A DNA stretch of 64,000 nt from Cryptomeria japonica (Eukaryota; Streptophyta; Pinopsida; Cupressales; Cupressaceae), in NCBI RefSeq assembly GCF_030272615.1, contig NC_081411.1:154211971-154275970 (forward strand). Direction: 5' to 3'. The notes beneath the pieces were generated by a model. It had not been told where the DNA came from. It saw only the letters and a list, made by a program, of their open reading frames with translations, and searched no databases. Positions 11,860 to 22,900 of this stretch are shown in pieces (positions within the stretch are counted from its first letter, which is position 1; the number at the start of each line of letters is the position of its first letter). A program made the translations under genes and the position numbers.

Positions 11860-12789
11860 TTGTTTTGGAATATGGGAGGCTTAAATAGCCCCATTAAGAA
11901 ACATATGCTTAAATGTACATTGCTAGAGCAAATCAGGGTCGACATTTTTCTCCTTTAAGAAACTAAAATGAAAAAGGAAGTCTTCCAAAACATATTTGGC
12001 CTTGTGTCAATATTTTTGTTAGTGATGTTGATGGTGCTTTAGGAGGAATTGCAACTCTTTAGAACTCGCTCTTCTTCTCTGGGACCTTGTGCCACTCGTC
12101 CAAGAATAGCTTGATTGTTAGGATGCAAAATCTGAAGATTGGTCAAGGTTGGAATATTATTAACATCTATGCTCCAATGTTTGATCTCTCAAAGCCGCTC
12201 TTTTGAACTCTCTTGCTTCTCTTATTCTGATAGTCCAGCTGAAATGTGGATGTTAGGTTGAGACTTTTATTCCCCCTTGTACCCTTTAGAAAAATAGGAT
12301 GGTTTAGATGACTTCACAAAAAGCATGAGTAATTTGGCTGATTTTATTTCTATTGCGGGTCTAATGGATATAGGGCTGCAAGGCCCCCTATTTACTTGGT
12401 CTAATAGGAGTCAAGGCCATCACCTCATTCAAGTTAGATTGGATAGGTTCTTGGTTTCAAGCAATTGGGATAATGTGTATAATCTTTCCCTGTCTTCTCT
12501 CCATAAAACAAGGTCTCATCACGATGCCATTATTCTTTCTTGGGATGAAGGATTAAAGAAAGGTCCATTTCCTTTTAGATATGAGATCATGTGGACTTAT
12601 CATCTAGACTTTAGGAAGCTTGTGGAGCAGTGGTGGAACACTCTAGTTGATGGGAAAACAATGTATCACGTGGCCCAAAAATTAAAGATTATCAAGGACA
12701 TGGCTAAAGGGTGGAACAATGTCTCTTTTGGTAATATATTTAATTGTAAGAAACTAATTGCTTCAAAATTGAAAAACTATCCAAGATAG
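11860..12789 (+). pseudogene. LINE AP endonuclease (EEP family), degraded
   Basis: ILFWNMGGLNSPIKKH near 11864 corresponds to the N-terminal WN.RGL motif, followed by LLEQIRVDIFLL and a stop where the Q/E-ET motif is expected. The middle is scrambled by shifts. The C-terminal part is open from 12325: DIGLQGPLFTWSNRSQ, VRLDRFLVSSNW, then SHHDAIILSW (the SDH-type motif reads SHHD). This domain nicks target DNA in LINE retrotransposition. Confidence 0.82.
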
Positions 12790-13660
12790 ATTAGAGACAG
12801 GCTAGAATGATTTGGAAGATTGTATTGAAGAAAAATTCCTAAGAGAACAATGGATCAGACTTAACAAACAAGAAGAGATGTTCTGGAAACAAAAATCCTA
12901 GGTCCAATGACCCCTTACCCACCAACAGTTTGTGGATGACACTATTATTTTTGGGGAAGCCTATGTTTTTGAAGCGAAATGTTGGAGAGGGACCCTGGAC
13001 AAATATGCTCACTCATTAGGACAACACATTAACTACCATTAAAGAAAAATCTACTTCTTCAATGTTCTTCCTTCTCTATAAGCCAAAATCACTAAGATCC
13101 TTAGATGCAATGTTGTACCACTTCTTGATTCTTTCTTGGGTCTTCCCCTTTCCATGAAATGACCTTCTAACAAATTTTGGATCAACCTCATTGAGCGTTT
13201 TTAGAAAAATAAATAAAAATTGATGGTTGGAAGAGTAAATTATCGAGTCTTGCAGGCAAAGTTCATCTTGTGAAATATTGTTTATAGATATCCATGTGTA
13301 CTATCTCTCTCTCTTCAAAATCCTTGGATTTGTAGGTGATAAAATTGAAAAAATCTAGAGAAACTTTTATTGGACTAGAACTGAAGAAAAGTCTTGAATT
13401 GCCCTAGTCACTTGGGACAAAGTGTGTAAGCCCGAAAAATATGGTGGACTTAAAATCCATAGAGTCAAACCTTTTAATAGGGTCCTCTTGTCAAAAATAG
13501 GATGGTAGATTATTGAAGGTGACAAGGAATGGGTGAGAATCATCAAGGCTAAGTATCTTAATAATGCCTCACTTGCTCACCTTATTTATGATAGCAACCA
13601 TCCTTAAAGATCTTCTATTTGGAACAATATTTTGAAAATAAAAAATGTATTAGAAAAGAA
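12790..13660 (+). pseudogene. LINE reverse transcriptase remnant with internal deletion
   Basis: The post-endonuclease linker (REQWIRLNKQEEMFWKQKS) jumps at about 12905-12920 directly into the RT catalytic block QFVDDTIIFGEA. The fingers and most of the palm, which normally lie between, are missing. After that come SLGQHIN, KLDGWKSKLSSLAGK and PEKYGGLKIHRVKPFNRVLL in shifting frames, which are the thumb and post-RT region of plant LINEs. Confidence 0.8.
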
Positions 13661-14545
13661 GGTTAAAATATTGTTGGAGATGGAAGAAGAACAAGATTCT
13701 AGGATGATATAAGGTATAAGGATGTGGCCCTTTTTGCTACAAATGATTTCAACTTTGGTAGAGATTTCCTAACTCAAAAAATGGGATTCTGTTGCACAAT
13801 TATCTCATTTGGCAAGATAATTTTTTGAGATGGCAAAACTTTAGGGAACAACTTAAAGAGACCAAGGGTATATGTGCTTCTGATCTTAAGAAAATGGAGG
13901 ACGAAGCTACCTTTCTATAGACTTATTTTGGTCAATGTTCTTTATTCACCAAGAGGACAAAGGGTGTCTAGAATTGGAGGTACAAACCTTCAAGGATCTT
14001 CTCGATCAAATCAGCCTACTGGGTGATGGAGGACCTTAAGAAAGAATTGGAGCAAGGTTTGGATTGTTAATCTTATTCCTAAAATTAACTGTTTCTGGTG
14101 GGTCATAAATCATAGTAACATGACTATTGACAATTTGAATGAAAGGGGATTTATGCTCGTGAATATATGTTCCCTTTTTCTTATGAATTCTAAGAACATT
14201 GATTATATTTTTTTGCATTGTCCTTTTTCTAGAGAAGTTTGGACTATTGTCTTATCTACTCTGATGATTTCTTGTCTCTACCTTAAGATTATGAGAAGAT
14301 TTATTGAGCAATGGAGTTTTTGCCCTTTCAAACATCCTATAATTCAAAGTCTTTGGTCTCAAATTCCTCCTTTTGTGGTGTGGAATATTTGGAAGGAGAA
14401 AAATAATAGAATATTTAGCGAAGAATCAAGAAACAAAAACATTCTCTTCCAGGTGATCAAGCATCAAATTAGAGAAAACATGAGTTCTGCTTCTTTTGGG
14501 TTTTCAAAAACTATACCTAGTCTTCAAGACCCAAGAATTAAATAG
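13661..14545 (+). pseudogene. LINE post-RT region with zf-RVT domain
   Basis: The readable core is 14120-14545: MTIDNLNERGFMLVNICSLF, DYIFLHCPFSREVWTIV (the zinc-binding H-C part of zf-RVT), then SLWSQIPPFVVWNIWKEKNNRIF. This domain sits between RT and RNase H in plant LINEs. The upstream part is broken by stops. Confidence 0.78.
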
Positions 14546-14580
14546 ATTTGGGGCATCAATCTAAACCCGATGAAGATTAA

Positions 14581-15039
14581 TTGGCTAAGTTAATTCAAAG
14601 AAAGGATTGCAAATGGTTACCTCCGGAGGAAGGGTGGGTTAAATGTAATTTTGGCGGTTGTTCTAAAGGAAATCTAAGGATCTCTGGAGTTGGGGGAATT
14701 CTCATAGATAACAGAGGATTCTTCTTAGAAGGATACAACAAAAATTTAGGTATAGGTTCTAATAATAAGGCAGGAGCCTATGCTTCTTGGAAAGGTCTTC
14801 AGAGGCTTAGGGAGAAGAAGTGTCAGAATATCATTCTCAAAGGTGATTCCGAATTGATTGTGGACTGCCTTAATGGTAAAGCTAGATGCCCATTGGAAAC
14901 CAAAAGTTTAATTGAGGATAGAAAGGAATTGATCATGAGTTTACCTATATCTAAAATTAAGCATGTTTTTAGGGAAGGAAATAGGGTTGTTGATGAAATC
15001 GCTAATCTCAGTCTAAGGTTTGAGGACTGGATTGTTTGA
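14581..15039 (+). pseudogene. LINE RNase H domain with two altered catalytic positions
   Basis: An open frame of 152 codons reads WLPPEEGWVKCNFGGCSKGN, GVGGILIDNRG, GSNNKAGAYASWKGL, ILKGDSELIVDCLN and FREGNRVVDEIANLS. It matches plant LINE/reverse-transcriptase-like RNase H along its full length. The first catalytic aspartate (usual NFDG) is glycine (NFGG) and the glutamate (usual NNxAEA) is glycine (NNKAGA). The two later aspartates remain (GDS, VDE). Although open, the enzyme should be inactive. Confidence 0.85.
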
Positions 15040-15059
15040 TATTGTTGTTGCTAGGATAC

Positions 15060-15480
15060 GTTGCTGTCATTGATGTCAACATATTCCTATGTTTTGGTGA
15101 TCAGGTGATTGCAGAGAGTTTATTTGTGGTTCAGTAATGAAGTATCTCTAGTATCTTTACTTCATTATTTATTGATTCCACGATGCTATGTGGTGATTTG
15201 GTTGAGTTATGGATTCTGGTTTGAAGATTGTTCTTATGTGTTCAGTGGTTGGTAGAGTGGTATTTTATCCATTGTGCTCTGGTATGACTATATCTTTGGT
15301 TGCGGATTTGGGAGAAGGTTTTGGATGTTCATGTGTATCTTTATTTCAGATGGTTCGTGATTTGGTGCTCTGTAAGTTATCTTTCTATTTTGAATTGATG
15401 TTGTTAAGTGTTCTTAAGAGTTAGCGTGTTGATCGATGAAGATTTGAATAAGTGGTGTTGGTGCAACTATTGCAAATGGT
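15060..15480 (+). repeat. Possible truncated LTR start
   Basis: TTGCTGTCATTGATGTCAAC at 15060-15079 resembles the copia LTR start TGTTGTCATTGATGTCAA at 4478. The rest is T/G-rich with no domain. Only the first 20 or so bases match, so this may be a truncated relative. It directly abuts the LINE RNase H, where a LINE 3'UTR would be expected. Confidence 0.3.
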
Positions 15481-15513
15481 TCTAACATGCTTGTTGGTTC
15501 TTGAGAGGCTGAC

Positions 15514-16191
15514 TCAATGTTTCACAAGGTTGATGATCAAATTTTCTTGGGTCATCAAGGGTGCAAACTTTTGTAACAGCAGTGCTTGAGGAAGATCTGG
15601 TTGAGAAGGTAGTAAAGAAGGTTGTGGATGATCAAGATGTTGCTTATTTATTTGAGTATTATGGGCTACCATTCTATAAGAAGGAGCCTTAGATTGTGCA
15701 TATCTTGTAAAAAGATCCAGTGAGTCATTTTCAAAAGGAACACCATGAATAGATTTTACCTTCTTTGGAGAAGTACTAGCTGCAGTCACATGAATGATTG
15801 GTCTCTTAGGGGCGACAGAGACATAAATGACATTCACAGACTCATTATGATATGTAAAAGATTTAGATGAAGGAATTTGCTCAACATTGACCTTTGGAAA
15901 ATCAGATACGAGTTGAGACTCATCATTCACTAATGCATCATATCTAGAAGAGAGTGCACTATAATTAAGAGATGGTAGAGTAAAATTAAGAAAGCTGTCA
16001 ATAATTTCATCCTCTTGTAACAAAATATCCTCTGAAGCTAAAGATATGTTACGAGAGGGATCAAAGGAATAGAGTGACATAGGTAGATCCAAGTCACCAT
16101 CACAGGCATGAAAAGGAACATCATTAGCACTTTTAATATAGTTAGAAACCAAGTTAATAAAAAAAGATAACATATGCATTTTGAAATTCAT
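15514..16191 (-). CDS. Orphan ORF of 225 codons, unknown
   Basis: This is an uninterrupted minus-strand frame, Ser/Leu/Pro-rich, starting MNFKMHMLSFFINLVSNYI. Readable features are acidic SLASEDILLQEDEIIDSF and a Pro/Gln-rich tail (HPQPSLLPSQPDLPQALLLQ). I recognise no domain, signal peptide or transmembrane segment. It lies among decayed elements and has no visible promoter. It could be a fragment of a host exon or of a transposon accessory ORF; its length above chance is the only support for coding. Confidence 0.3.
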   Translation of the reverse strand: MNFKMHMLSFFINLVSNYIKSANDVPFHACDGDLDLPMSLYSFDPSRNISLASEDILLQEDEIIDSFLNFTLPSLNYSALSSRYDALVNDESQLVSDFPKVNVEQIPSSKSFTYHNESVNVIYVSVAPKRPIIHVTAASTSPKKVKSIHGVPFENDSLDLFTRYAQSKAPSYRMVAHNTQINKQHLDHPQPSLLPSQPDLPQALLLQKFAPLMTQENLIINLVKH

Positions 16192-17586
16192 AAACTTAAA
16201 CTTAAGAGAGAATGCATAAATTTGTCGGTCGAAGGGCGACGAACCATTAAATGGGGTGCTCCGAAATTTTTTTTGGAAGAAGGGGAAAGATTTAGAATTG
16301 TCCTATTTTTTGGTTAATATATAGGGGTATATTGAATGACGAAAGGAATGATAAAGAATGCTCTAAAAATATTATAGAAGAAGTGTTCAGGTCAGGTTCA
16401 CCAAAATGTAGAGGGAGAAAAATGAACCTCTTCAATAGGCAGATAACAACCTCTCGAAGATTCACTAACCGACCTCTCCACTCAAGATGTAGTATGTCTA
16501 TGTACGTCCTTTGATATCTCTCTAGACAAGGACGCGTTCATGGATTATGGACAATAGTATGGCGCGCTAGCATCTTGTACAAACATAATGTAGAGTTCGC
16601 ACATAAAGGCACAATGTAATAGATTTGTGTTCTAGATTAATTTAAATGCGATAAATGTACATAAAAGAAGGTAAAACAATTATATAAATAAAATGAAAGC
16701 CACAAAGGAAAGGAAGAAGATAATCTCACAATCGGTCCACAATATGAAGCCTCCAACCAAACGAATCTTCCCTAATGCAACCTGCACACAAACCAGAAAG
16801 GAAAAATGTTTGGGGTTGCTTGGGGACTTGCCTCAGTCAAATCCATGTTTTGGTGTTTCCACCTCCACAAACAACCAGCTAGATTGATAGAATAAAAGAT
16901 AAATGATAAATGATAGAAGAGGGATGTGATAAATGATAGAAGAGGGATGTGATAAATCCCAAGAGAATCCCAAAGATAGGATAAATCGATAGATATTACC
17001 AAAGAAGCTCAAGAAAGCCAAGAGAGTTGCAAAATAATACTATGAGAGCTTGAGAGTGTTGTAGCAAAATAGAGACTGTTGTAGCAAGAATGAGAGAGAT
17101 CTAGAGAAAGTCGTGAGAGCCAAGAGAACAGGGGAGATTGTGTCTAGAATCTAGAGAGCTTGAATGAAGAGAGAAGATATATTTAAAAGAGAGAAGAGGA
17201 GGGAAAAGAGAGTCGGCAAGCTGTTTGAAAGATTCAGGATTGTTTCCACTGACATGCGCAAGTGACAAGTGGAAAGGCACACTTAGAATCATCATTTGAA
17301 CATTACAATGTCGCAAGATGAATGTGTGGCGTGCAAACATCCGTGCAGTGCACTGGTGTCCAAATGAATCACACTCGAAAATAATAGGAGACAAGGGAGA
17401 CACATGGATAACAAGACTGACGCCACAAGGGAGTTGCTCGAAAGGGGGGGTCTTGAGAATCCTGAGAGGGAAAAGGATGATGCAAGGGCTGAAGTAAGCC
17501 TACTCAAGTGTTAGGGGAATGGACACCAAAGTGGTTACCATATATGTAGGTCAAATTACAAAGGGGTATGCAATTTTCAACACTAC
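16192..17586. other. Gene-free stretch with a short tandem repeat
   Basis: No supportable gene. GATAAATGATAGAAGAGGGATGT is present twice in tandem (16905-16927 and 16928-16950), with the start of a third copy. The sequence around 17030-17200 is GA-rich (GAGAG words). Confidence 0.6.
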
Positions 17587-17601
17587 ACATACATACATAC
17601 A

Positions 17602-17664
<63 letters not shown>

Positions 17665-17680
17665 TTACACACACACACAA
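17587..17680. repeat. Compound microsatellite (CATA)n-(TA)n-(CA)n
   Basis: About 11 CATA units run into about 16 TA units (to 17662), then a short CA run (17667-17679). The left LTR of NA-2 is recognisable only to the right of this tract, so the microsatellite probably marks the edge of a deletion or rearrangement. Confidence 0.97.
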
Positions 17681-17724
17681 ACATATCGATTCATATCTCT
17701 AGTCGGCCATACATGCCTTACCAA

Positions 17725-18168
17725 GAAATATGCCTTACACGCTATTACAATATAGGTTGGCCAAGGATATAACAAAAAATTAATTCCCACTAGGGTACAC
17801 ATGTTATCCATAATGTTTAATCATGTCCTAAAAGCGCAAGGTAAAAATTGATGAACTAAAGAAATGCGAATGTCAAAACCAACTGTTTTGTTTCGAAGGA
17901 AAAAACTGAATTGTCAAACCAAGCATATCACCTTTGGATATCCAAAACATGTGCAATTTGGAATACAGGTACTTCTGATACACATGAGTATACTACCCAA
18001 ACCACAAATCCATATTTGTAACTGTGGAGCAACGCAGAGTAAAACATGTTTGATAGAATCACCAAAATACCAGAGCAACTATAGAACAAGTCAACAAAAA
18101 TATGTTGACATCAATGACAACTGGTAGCCAACATAATATTCTCCTTCATCAATGAAAAATCTCCAACA
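17725..18168 (-). mobile_element. NA-2 3' LTR, truncated
   Basis: It matches 27460-27896 closely throughout, for example GCTATTACAATATAGGT, CACATGAGT.TACTACCCAAAC and CAATGACAAC.GGTAGCCAACA. It ends in CAACA at 18168, directly followed by the PPT. The first 290 bases of the LTR, on the side of the microsatellite, are missing. Confidence 0.9.
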
Positions 18169-18181
18169 ATCTCCCCCTGTG
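18169..18181 (-). promoter_or_regulatory. NA-2 polypurine tract
   Basis: On the minus strand CACAGGGGGAGAT lies immediately before the LTR TGTTGG. NA-1 has almost the same tract at the same place, preceded in both by TGTTGCCATCAATG.C. Confidence 0.85.
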
Positions 18182-18519
18182 TCATTGATGGCAACATGTA
18201 TCCAAAAAAAAGAAATGAAACTGCCATACAAGATGTTAACTATTCTACCATTTTTCTCCATGTCAACTTACTCTTCAAAAATTCACATCTCTATATATTT
18301 TATCTTTGTATTCACACTTCTGCGTTCTCCCCCTTTGCCAAACATCTCATCTTCCCATTCTCTTTCCCTTTTCCATCAAGGACAAAGGGTATAAAAAAAT
18401 ACCTATACACATTAATACACAGGAAGGTCAATTACCTCTCTGCAAAAAAATCTCCTTGTATTTGTCTTTGGGTTCTAGGAGAAAAGAGTTCCAAGAACTG
18501 ATAGTAGATGTCAATACCG

Positions 18520-19905
18520 TGCACTGACAATTGCACCGTACAAGCAGGTCAATGGCACCAATCAAGTCATTCGAGACAAGAAAGTTCAATTATGCCTTCT
18601 CTGCATCTTCCAACATACGATTATAATGATCCATTCTAGTTTCAACAATATTTTTAACCATCCAAATTTTCTTGCAAAATTCATCTCTCTCTGCATGAAG
18701 GATAGTTCCAACTGTAAAGAGTTAATATTCTTTCTTAATGCACTATCATTGTCTTTGAAAACATTGAAAGATTCAGCTAAATTGTTTATCATAGACTCAA
18801 GGGAGTCAATCTTTGCCTTGTGATTTGTTGTGGCAGTAGGCCACTTGATACGATACTTGTAAACACTGGCAACTGCACCCATGCACTTCCTCATTTCCTT
18901 TACACACTCAGTCAACATCTTCTTTATAGCAAAAATCTTTTGATCATGGCTCCCTGCACTTCATCCTCAAGATCTAGTTTTCCTTTTTCAGAGGCTTTAA
19001 GAGCTAATTGCTCACTCAGTTTCTCAAACAATTCTTCCAAAAGAAAATTCTCAATTTAACCAAGAACAATATCATTCCGAAGAAACTAAATAATCAATGC
19101 TTCTTCAATCTTGTCCTCAACATATGATGGTTGTGATAACCATACATCTCCAATCTTCTTAATTTCATCAGGTTCCTCAAGTACCTTCAATATTTTAATA
19201 ACTTCAAAAGGATCTTCATTAGAACTAGAGGGTTCCTTTTATACTGCTTCTTCTGCTATAACTATTTCTTTCTGCTTAACATCAGCTTCAATGGTCTCAA
19301 CGTCATCAATAATAATAATTTCAGTCTTATCTTTTATGTCCGACTTCCTCTTCTTAAAGACCAAAGAAGGGGTCTCAATTGATTTTTTGCTTCTCTTCTT
19401 GCCAGAGGAGGATCCTTCTGAAGCCACCTGCTCAACAACATCTAAACCAACAAGTTCTTCATAAGTCCCAAACTTATTTTTAGTGAGATCTACCTAGAGC
19501 CTAAGAAGTTCATTTGCATACATTACACATTCTTCATAACTAATTTCATAACCAAATCCTGATAACCATACCTTTTGGGGCAACACAATTTCCATAAAAC
19601 AATGATTAGTATCTACCAAGAAGGTAATAGTAGCTCTATACTTCTCAACACATCTTTCTGGCATCTTATATCTCAAAATTAAGCTCTTCTAGAGTTTATA
19701 AAAGTATTTTTTGCACACTCTGTCTTTATCATTCATATTGTCTAAATATCTTTTAATTTGTTTTCCAACTGGTAAGTTCTCATCCCAAACAACATTCTCC
19801 TTCAACGGTAATGAATTTAAAAATTAGAAAGTTAGGCATACAATCATTGATCTGAAATGAAGAGAATAACCATCATTCTTAGTCAATTCAATATTGCTCA
19901 ACACT
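18520..19905 (-). pseudogene. NA-2 ORF2, 3' part
   Basis: This continues the ORF2 of NA-2 after the nested insertion. CDLCDLLRHQVLSNIELTK spans the insertion point and matches FDLCTGMQRQLLSNLKSIK of NA-1. Then VWDENLPVGKQIKRYL matches VQWSPDQLVTKQIKESI. A Lys-rich segment SSGKKRSKKSIETPSLVFKK follows, then acidic IIIIDDVETIEAD. The last part (18586-18918) is coiled-coil-like (SLESMINNLAESFNVFKDND). Several stops and small shifts are present. Function is unknown; no enzyme motif is seen. Confidence 0.75.
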
Positions 19906-19910
19906 TGATG

Positions 19911-22900
19911 TGTAGGGTCCACCCTTGACTTGACTTGTTTGACTAGAGTTGACCTTTAATTCATGTGTGATAGACACTATTGGGCATAGGCTATTTTAGA
20001 TGATTTATAGGATGTTGATGCTATCATTAATGATTGTGTGATTTATTAGACACTATATGCTTATTATGTGATTGACTATCGAAAGATTATATTGATCATG
20101 TGATTTGATGAGCATAATTGTTGATGGATTTTACATGCCTTACTATAATCGTGAATTATACTAATCATGCACTAGATGATGTTTTTATGTACTAACCATA
20201 TTTAATGATTATCTATGATGAGTTGATCTTATGGTGTGTTTGATTGTTGTATGACTGTCTTCGGGATAGAGACAATTCCACATCACTCATTGTGAGCGGG
20301 ATGTGTCGTTGCAATTCTCTAACCCTTGTCTGTTATAATATATATATGCATACGTTGTATCGTTGCTTTATAGATGCAGGATTTGCAGGGACCAGACATC
20401 GACTCCACTTGGCTCCACAGGTCTGAGCGTGTCTTTAAATCACAATGGTATGTGGTTCGGAGTTGGCACAATTTCCCCTCACATACTCTAGGTCTAAGTT
20501 GTTCACTGTGAGTCGTCAATGTCTTGGCGCAAGTTGTCACGATGGTTAGTAGGCTGGGTTTCTTCTGTGTTGTGAGTATGTTAGTATTGGCTGATTATTC
20601 CTTTTATGTTGAGATTGACTATTTGATTATTGATGCGAGATTAAATAATTAATGATGTTTATTTTAATTATTTGGATTAATAGCGATTTGATTATTTGGT
20701 TATCTAATGTTTAATTTAATTTATTGGATTCTTGCCTTTTTGGTTATTTGAGTATTTGATATTTAAATGTTTATTTATTTTAATGATGATTTAATATTTA
20801 TTTAATTTTTATTGTTTAGCTTATGATGTGTTTTATATTTATTTATGATTTGACCTTTATTGGAATTTATTTATTTATTTAATCGCCTATGGTTTAATAT
20901 TTATTTGGCTTTTAATATTTATCTGGTTCATTAATTCATTTATGAGCCTTTGGTTTATTTAATTTAATTTCTCCATTTGATTTATTTAATTGTGGCTCAT
21001 GTTTTATTTATTAGTTTGACTTTTATATTAAGTGGGTTGTATAAATAATAAAATAATAAAACATTCCCACCAAATTGTAAAAGCATGATTTATATTTACC
21101 TTACCTACCCTCTTCTCTTATTGGTTGAATTTAAAAAGGGAGATAAAATTATATTATATGGTGGGGTTGGTAAAATATATTATAGATTGGAATATTTTGA
21201 TTGGCTGAGATTGAGGCTAGGGTTTTTGGTTAATGTTTGTTTTTTTATTTTCTTTTCCGTGAAGTTTTCAGGGGTTGGTTCCTCTCTGGAAAATTTTCTC
21301 CAGCAAGTTTTCTTCTCTCTTGGATTTTGGTTGGAGCTTGGGTTGGATTTGGTTTGGCTGGTGGAATCTCTTCTTCAGCTTCTTCCATCACACGGGTTGT
21401 AGGTTGGAGATGTATTCTACCTTTTTATATTTTGTTTTACAGTTTTGAATGTGTGAGCTTGGGGAAATGAATCTAAAATTTGTATAGTGAGGAAGGAAAT
21501 ATATGAAGGCAAAAATTTGTTGTAAGGTTTTATTCTATAGTTTGTGGGAAATATTTGTGTTTCTGGGTTTGTTGAAAGCCTTCTGTGTCTTTCTGAGTCT
21601 GTGTTGCGTATGGAGTTTTGATTTAATATTGGCCTTCAAGTGATTATTATTTATTTAATGTTGAAGTGAATTTTATTTATTGGGTAATATTATTTTACCC
21701 ATTAAGTAATTAAAAGGGGTAATTTGTATTCTTTTATTTAAAAGTTATTTTCACCCCAGGTCAATGGTTTAATTTATTTTACCCACCCTTGAAATTGATT
21801 GGCTGAAAGTTTATGGTAGGTAGAAAATATATTTTATTTTCTTGAACTTTGGGAAGGTAGGTATGGAATATAATATTTTTGAAATATTTTGATTGGAGCA
21901 TGGTTTTGCTTGGTTTTTTTTTGTTTTATAAATAGGCCTTCCTATGCATTCACGGGGGTTGGCATCTTTGGTGAATGAATTTCTGAGATTAATTTGGATA
22001 TTTCTAGTGGTTGGATTTAAATTGGTTTAAAGGCTTGGACTGGTTTTTTCTTGTAGGTTAATTTGCTAGTTGCTTGATTGTGTGGTACTTTCCGGATTAA
22101 TTCTTGTACCAGAGGCATTGTTGAGGGTGTTGATGATTTATAGTTTTATATCTGATTTTATTTAATGTATTTTGTTGGTTTCAAGCATATTTACCTTCCT
22201 ATGTTATTGGGGAAAGAATTGTGCTTTCATCCATATTGATGTGCTATGGTTGGTGAGTTGGAAGTGTTGTTGTTTTGGGGCAGCAAGTGAGTTGGCCTTG
22301 CTGTGGTTTTACTTTCATTAATGACAACAAATTTAATGGCTTGATATGCCTTTGTTGATTGCTAGCCAAGAGGCTCATTTTGTTATATTGATGTTGTTGT
22401 AGCCTTGCATATGTTGTGAGAGTATGTGTGGAAGTTATTGGCTGCATTGAGTATTATTTTCATGTATTATTTTGGTAGAGTCTCTTGTGATGTGTTGTTG
22501 GGCCATGTTAGGAGGAGTGGGCTTCCTTGTGATGACTGGGGTCATGAGAGATAGACTAGCATGAGGTTCCTTGTAAGGATGCATGAAGTCTAGACCACCA
22601 GGGCACATTGGAGTTTTCCATGATTTGTAAGCAAGTGATAACATTGATAATGAATTAATTGGGATGGAAAAATTATAACTCATTTAAACAAGATAATGAA
22701 TAGTTTTGAGCCTCATGGCTTAGTCCTAGGGAGGATATTTTAGGATAAGCATGAGAAGGTCGTGAAGGCGGTAAGCTAATCTCCCTTGGTCTCTCATAGG
22801 TTGAGATGGCTCCACATGTCCATCAGGCTAGTGCCTCGTGTTATTATGTTATTGTGTTATGAGGATGGCATGTGATGACACTCCACTCCTACATGTGTTC

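Larger units (their letters stand above)
10622..15039 (+). mobile_element. L1-type LINE with RNase H, internally deleted
   Basis: In order: the end of a DUF4283-type ORF1 with one zinc knuckle, the C-terminal half of an AP endonuclease, a fragment of RT joined after a large deletion, the LINE zf-RVT region, and a complete-length RNase H. Frames shift and stop repeatedly, so the copy is dead. The 5' part of ORF1 is missing. No poly(A) tail is seen after 15039, where LTR-like sequence follows. Confidence 0.85.

Noticed and set aside
17519-17755. Plus-strand frame with YIHTYIHTYIYIYI
   Set aside because: It is translation of the (CATA)n/(TA)n microsatellite.
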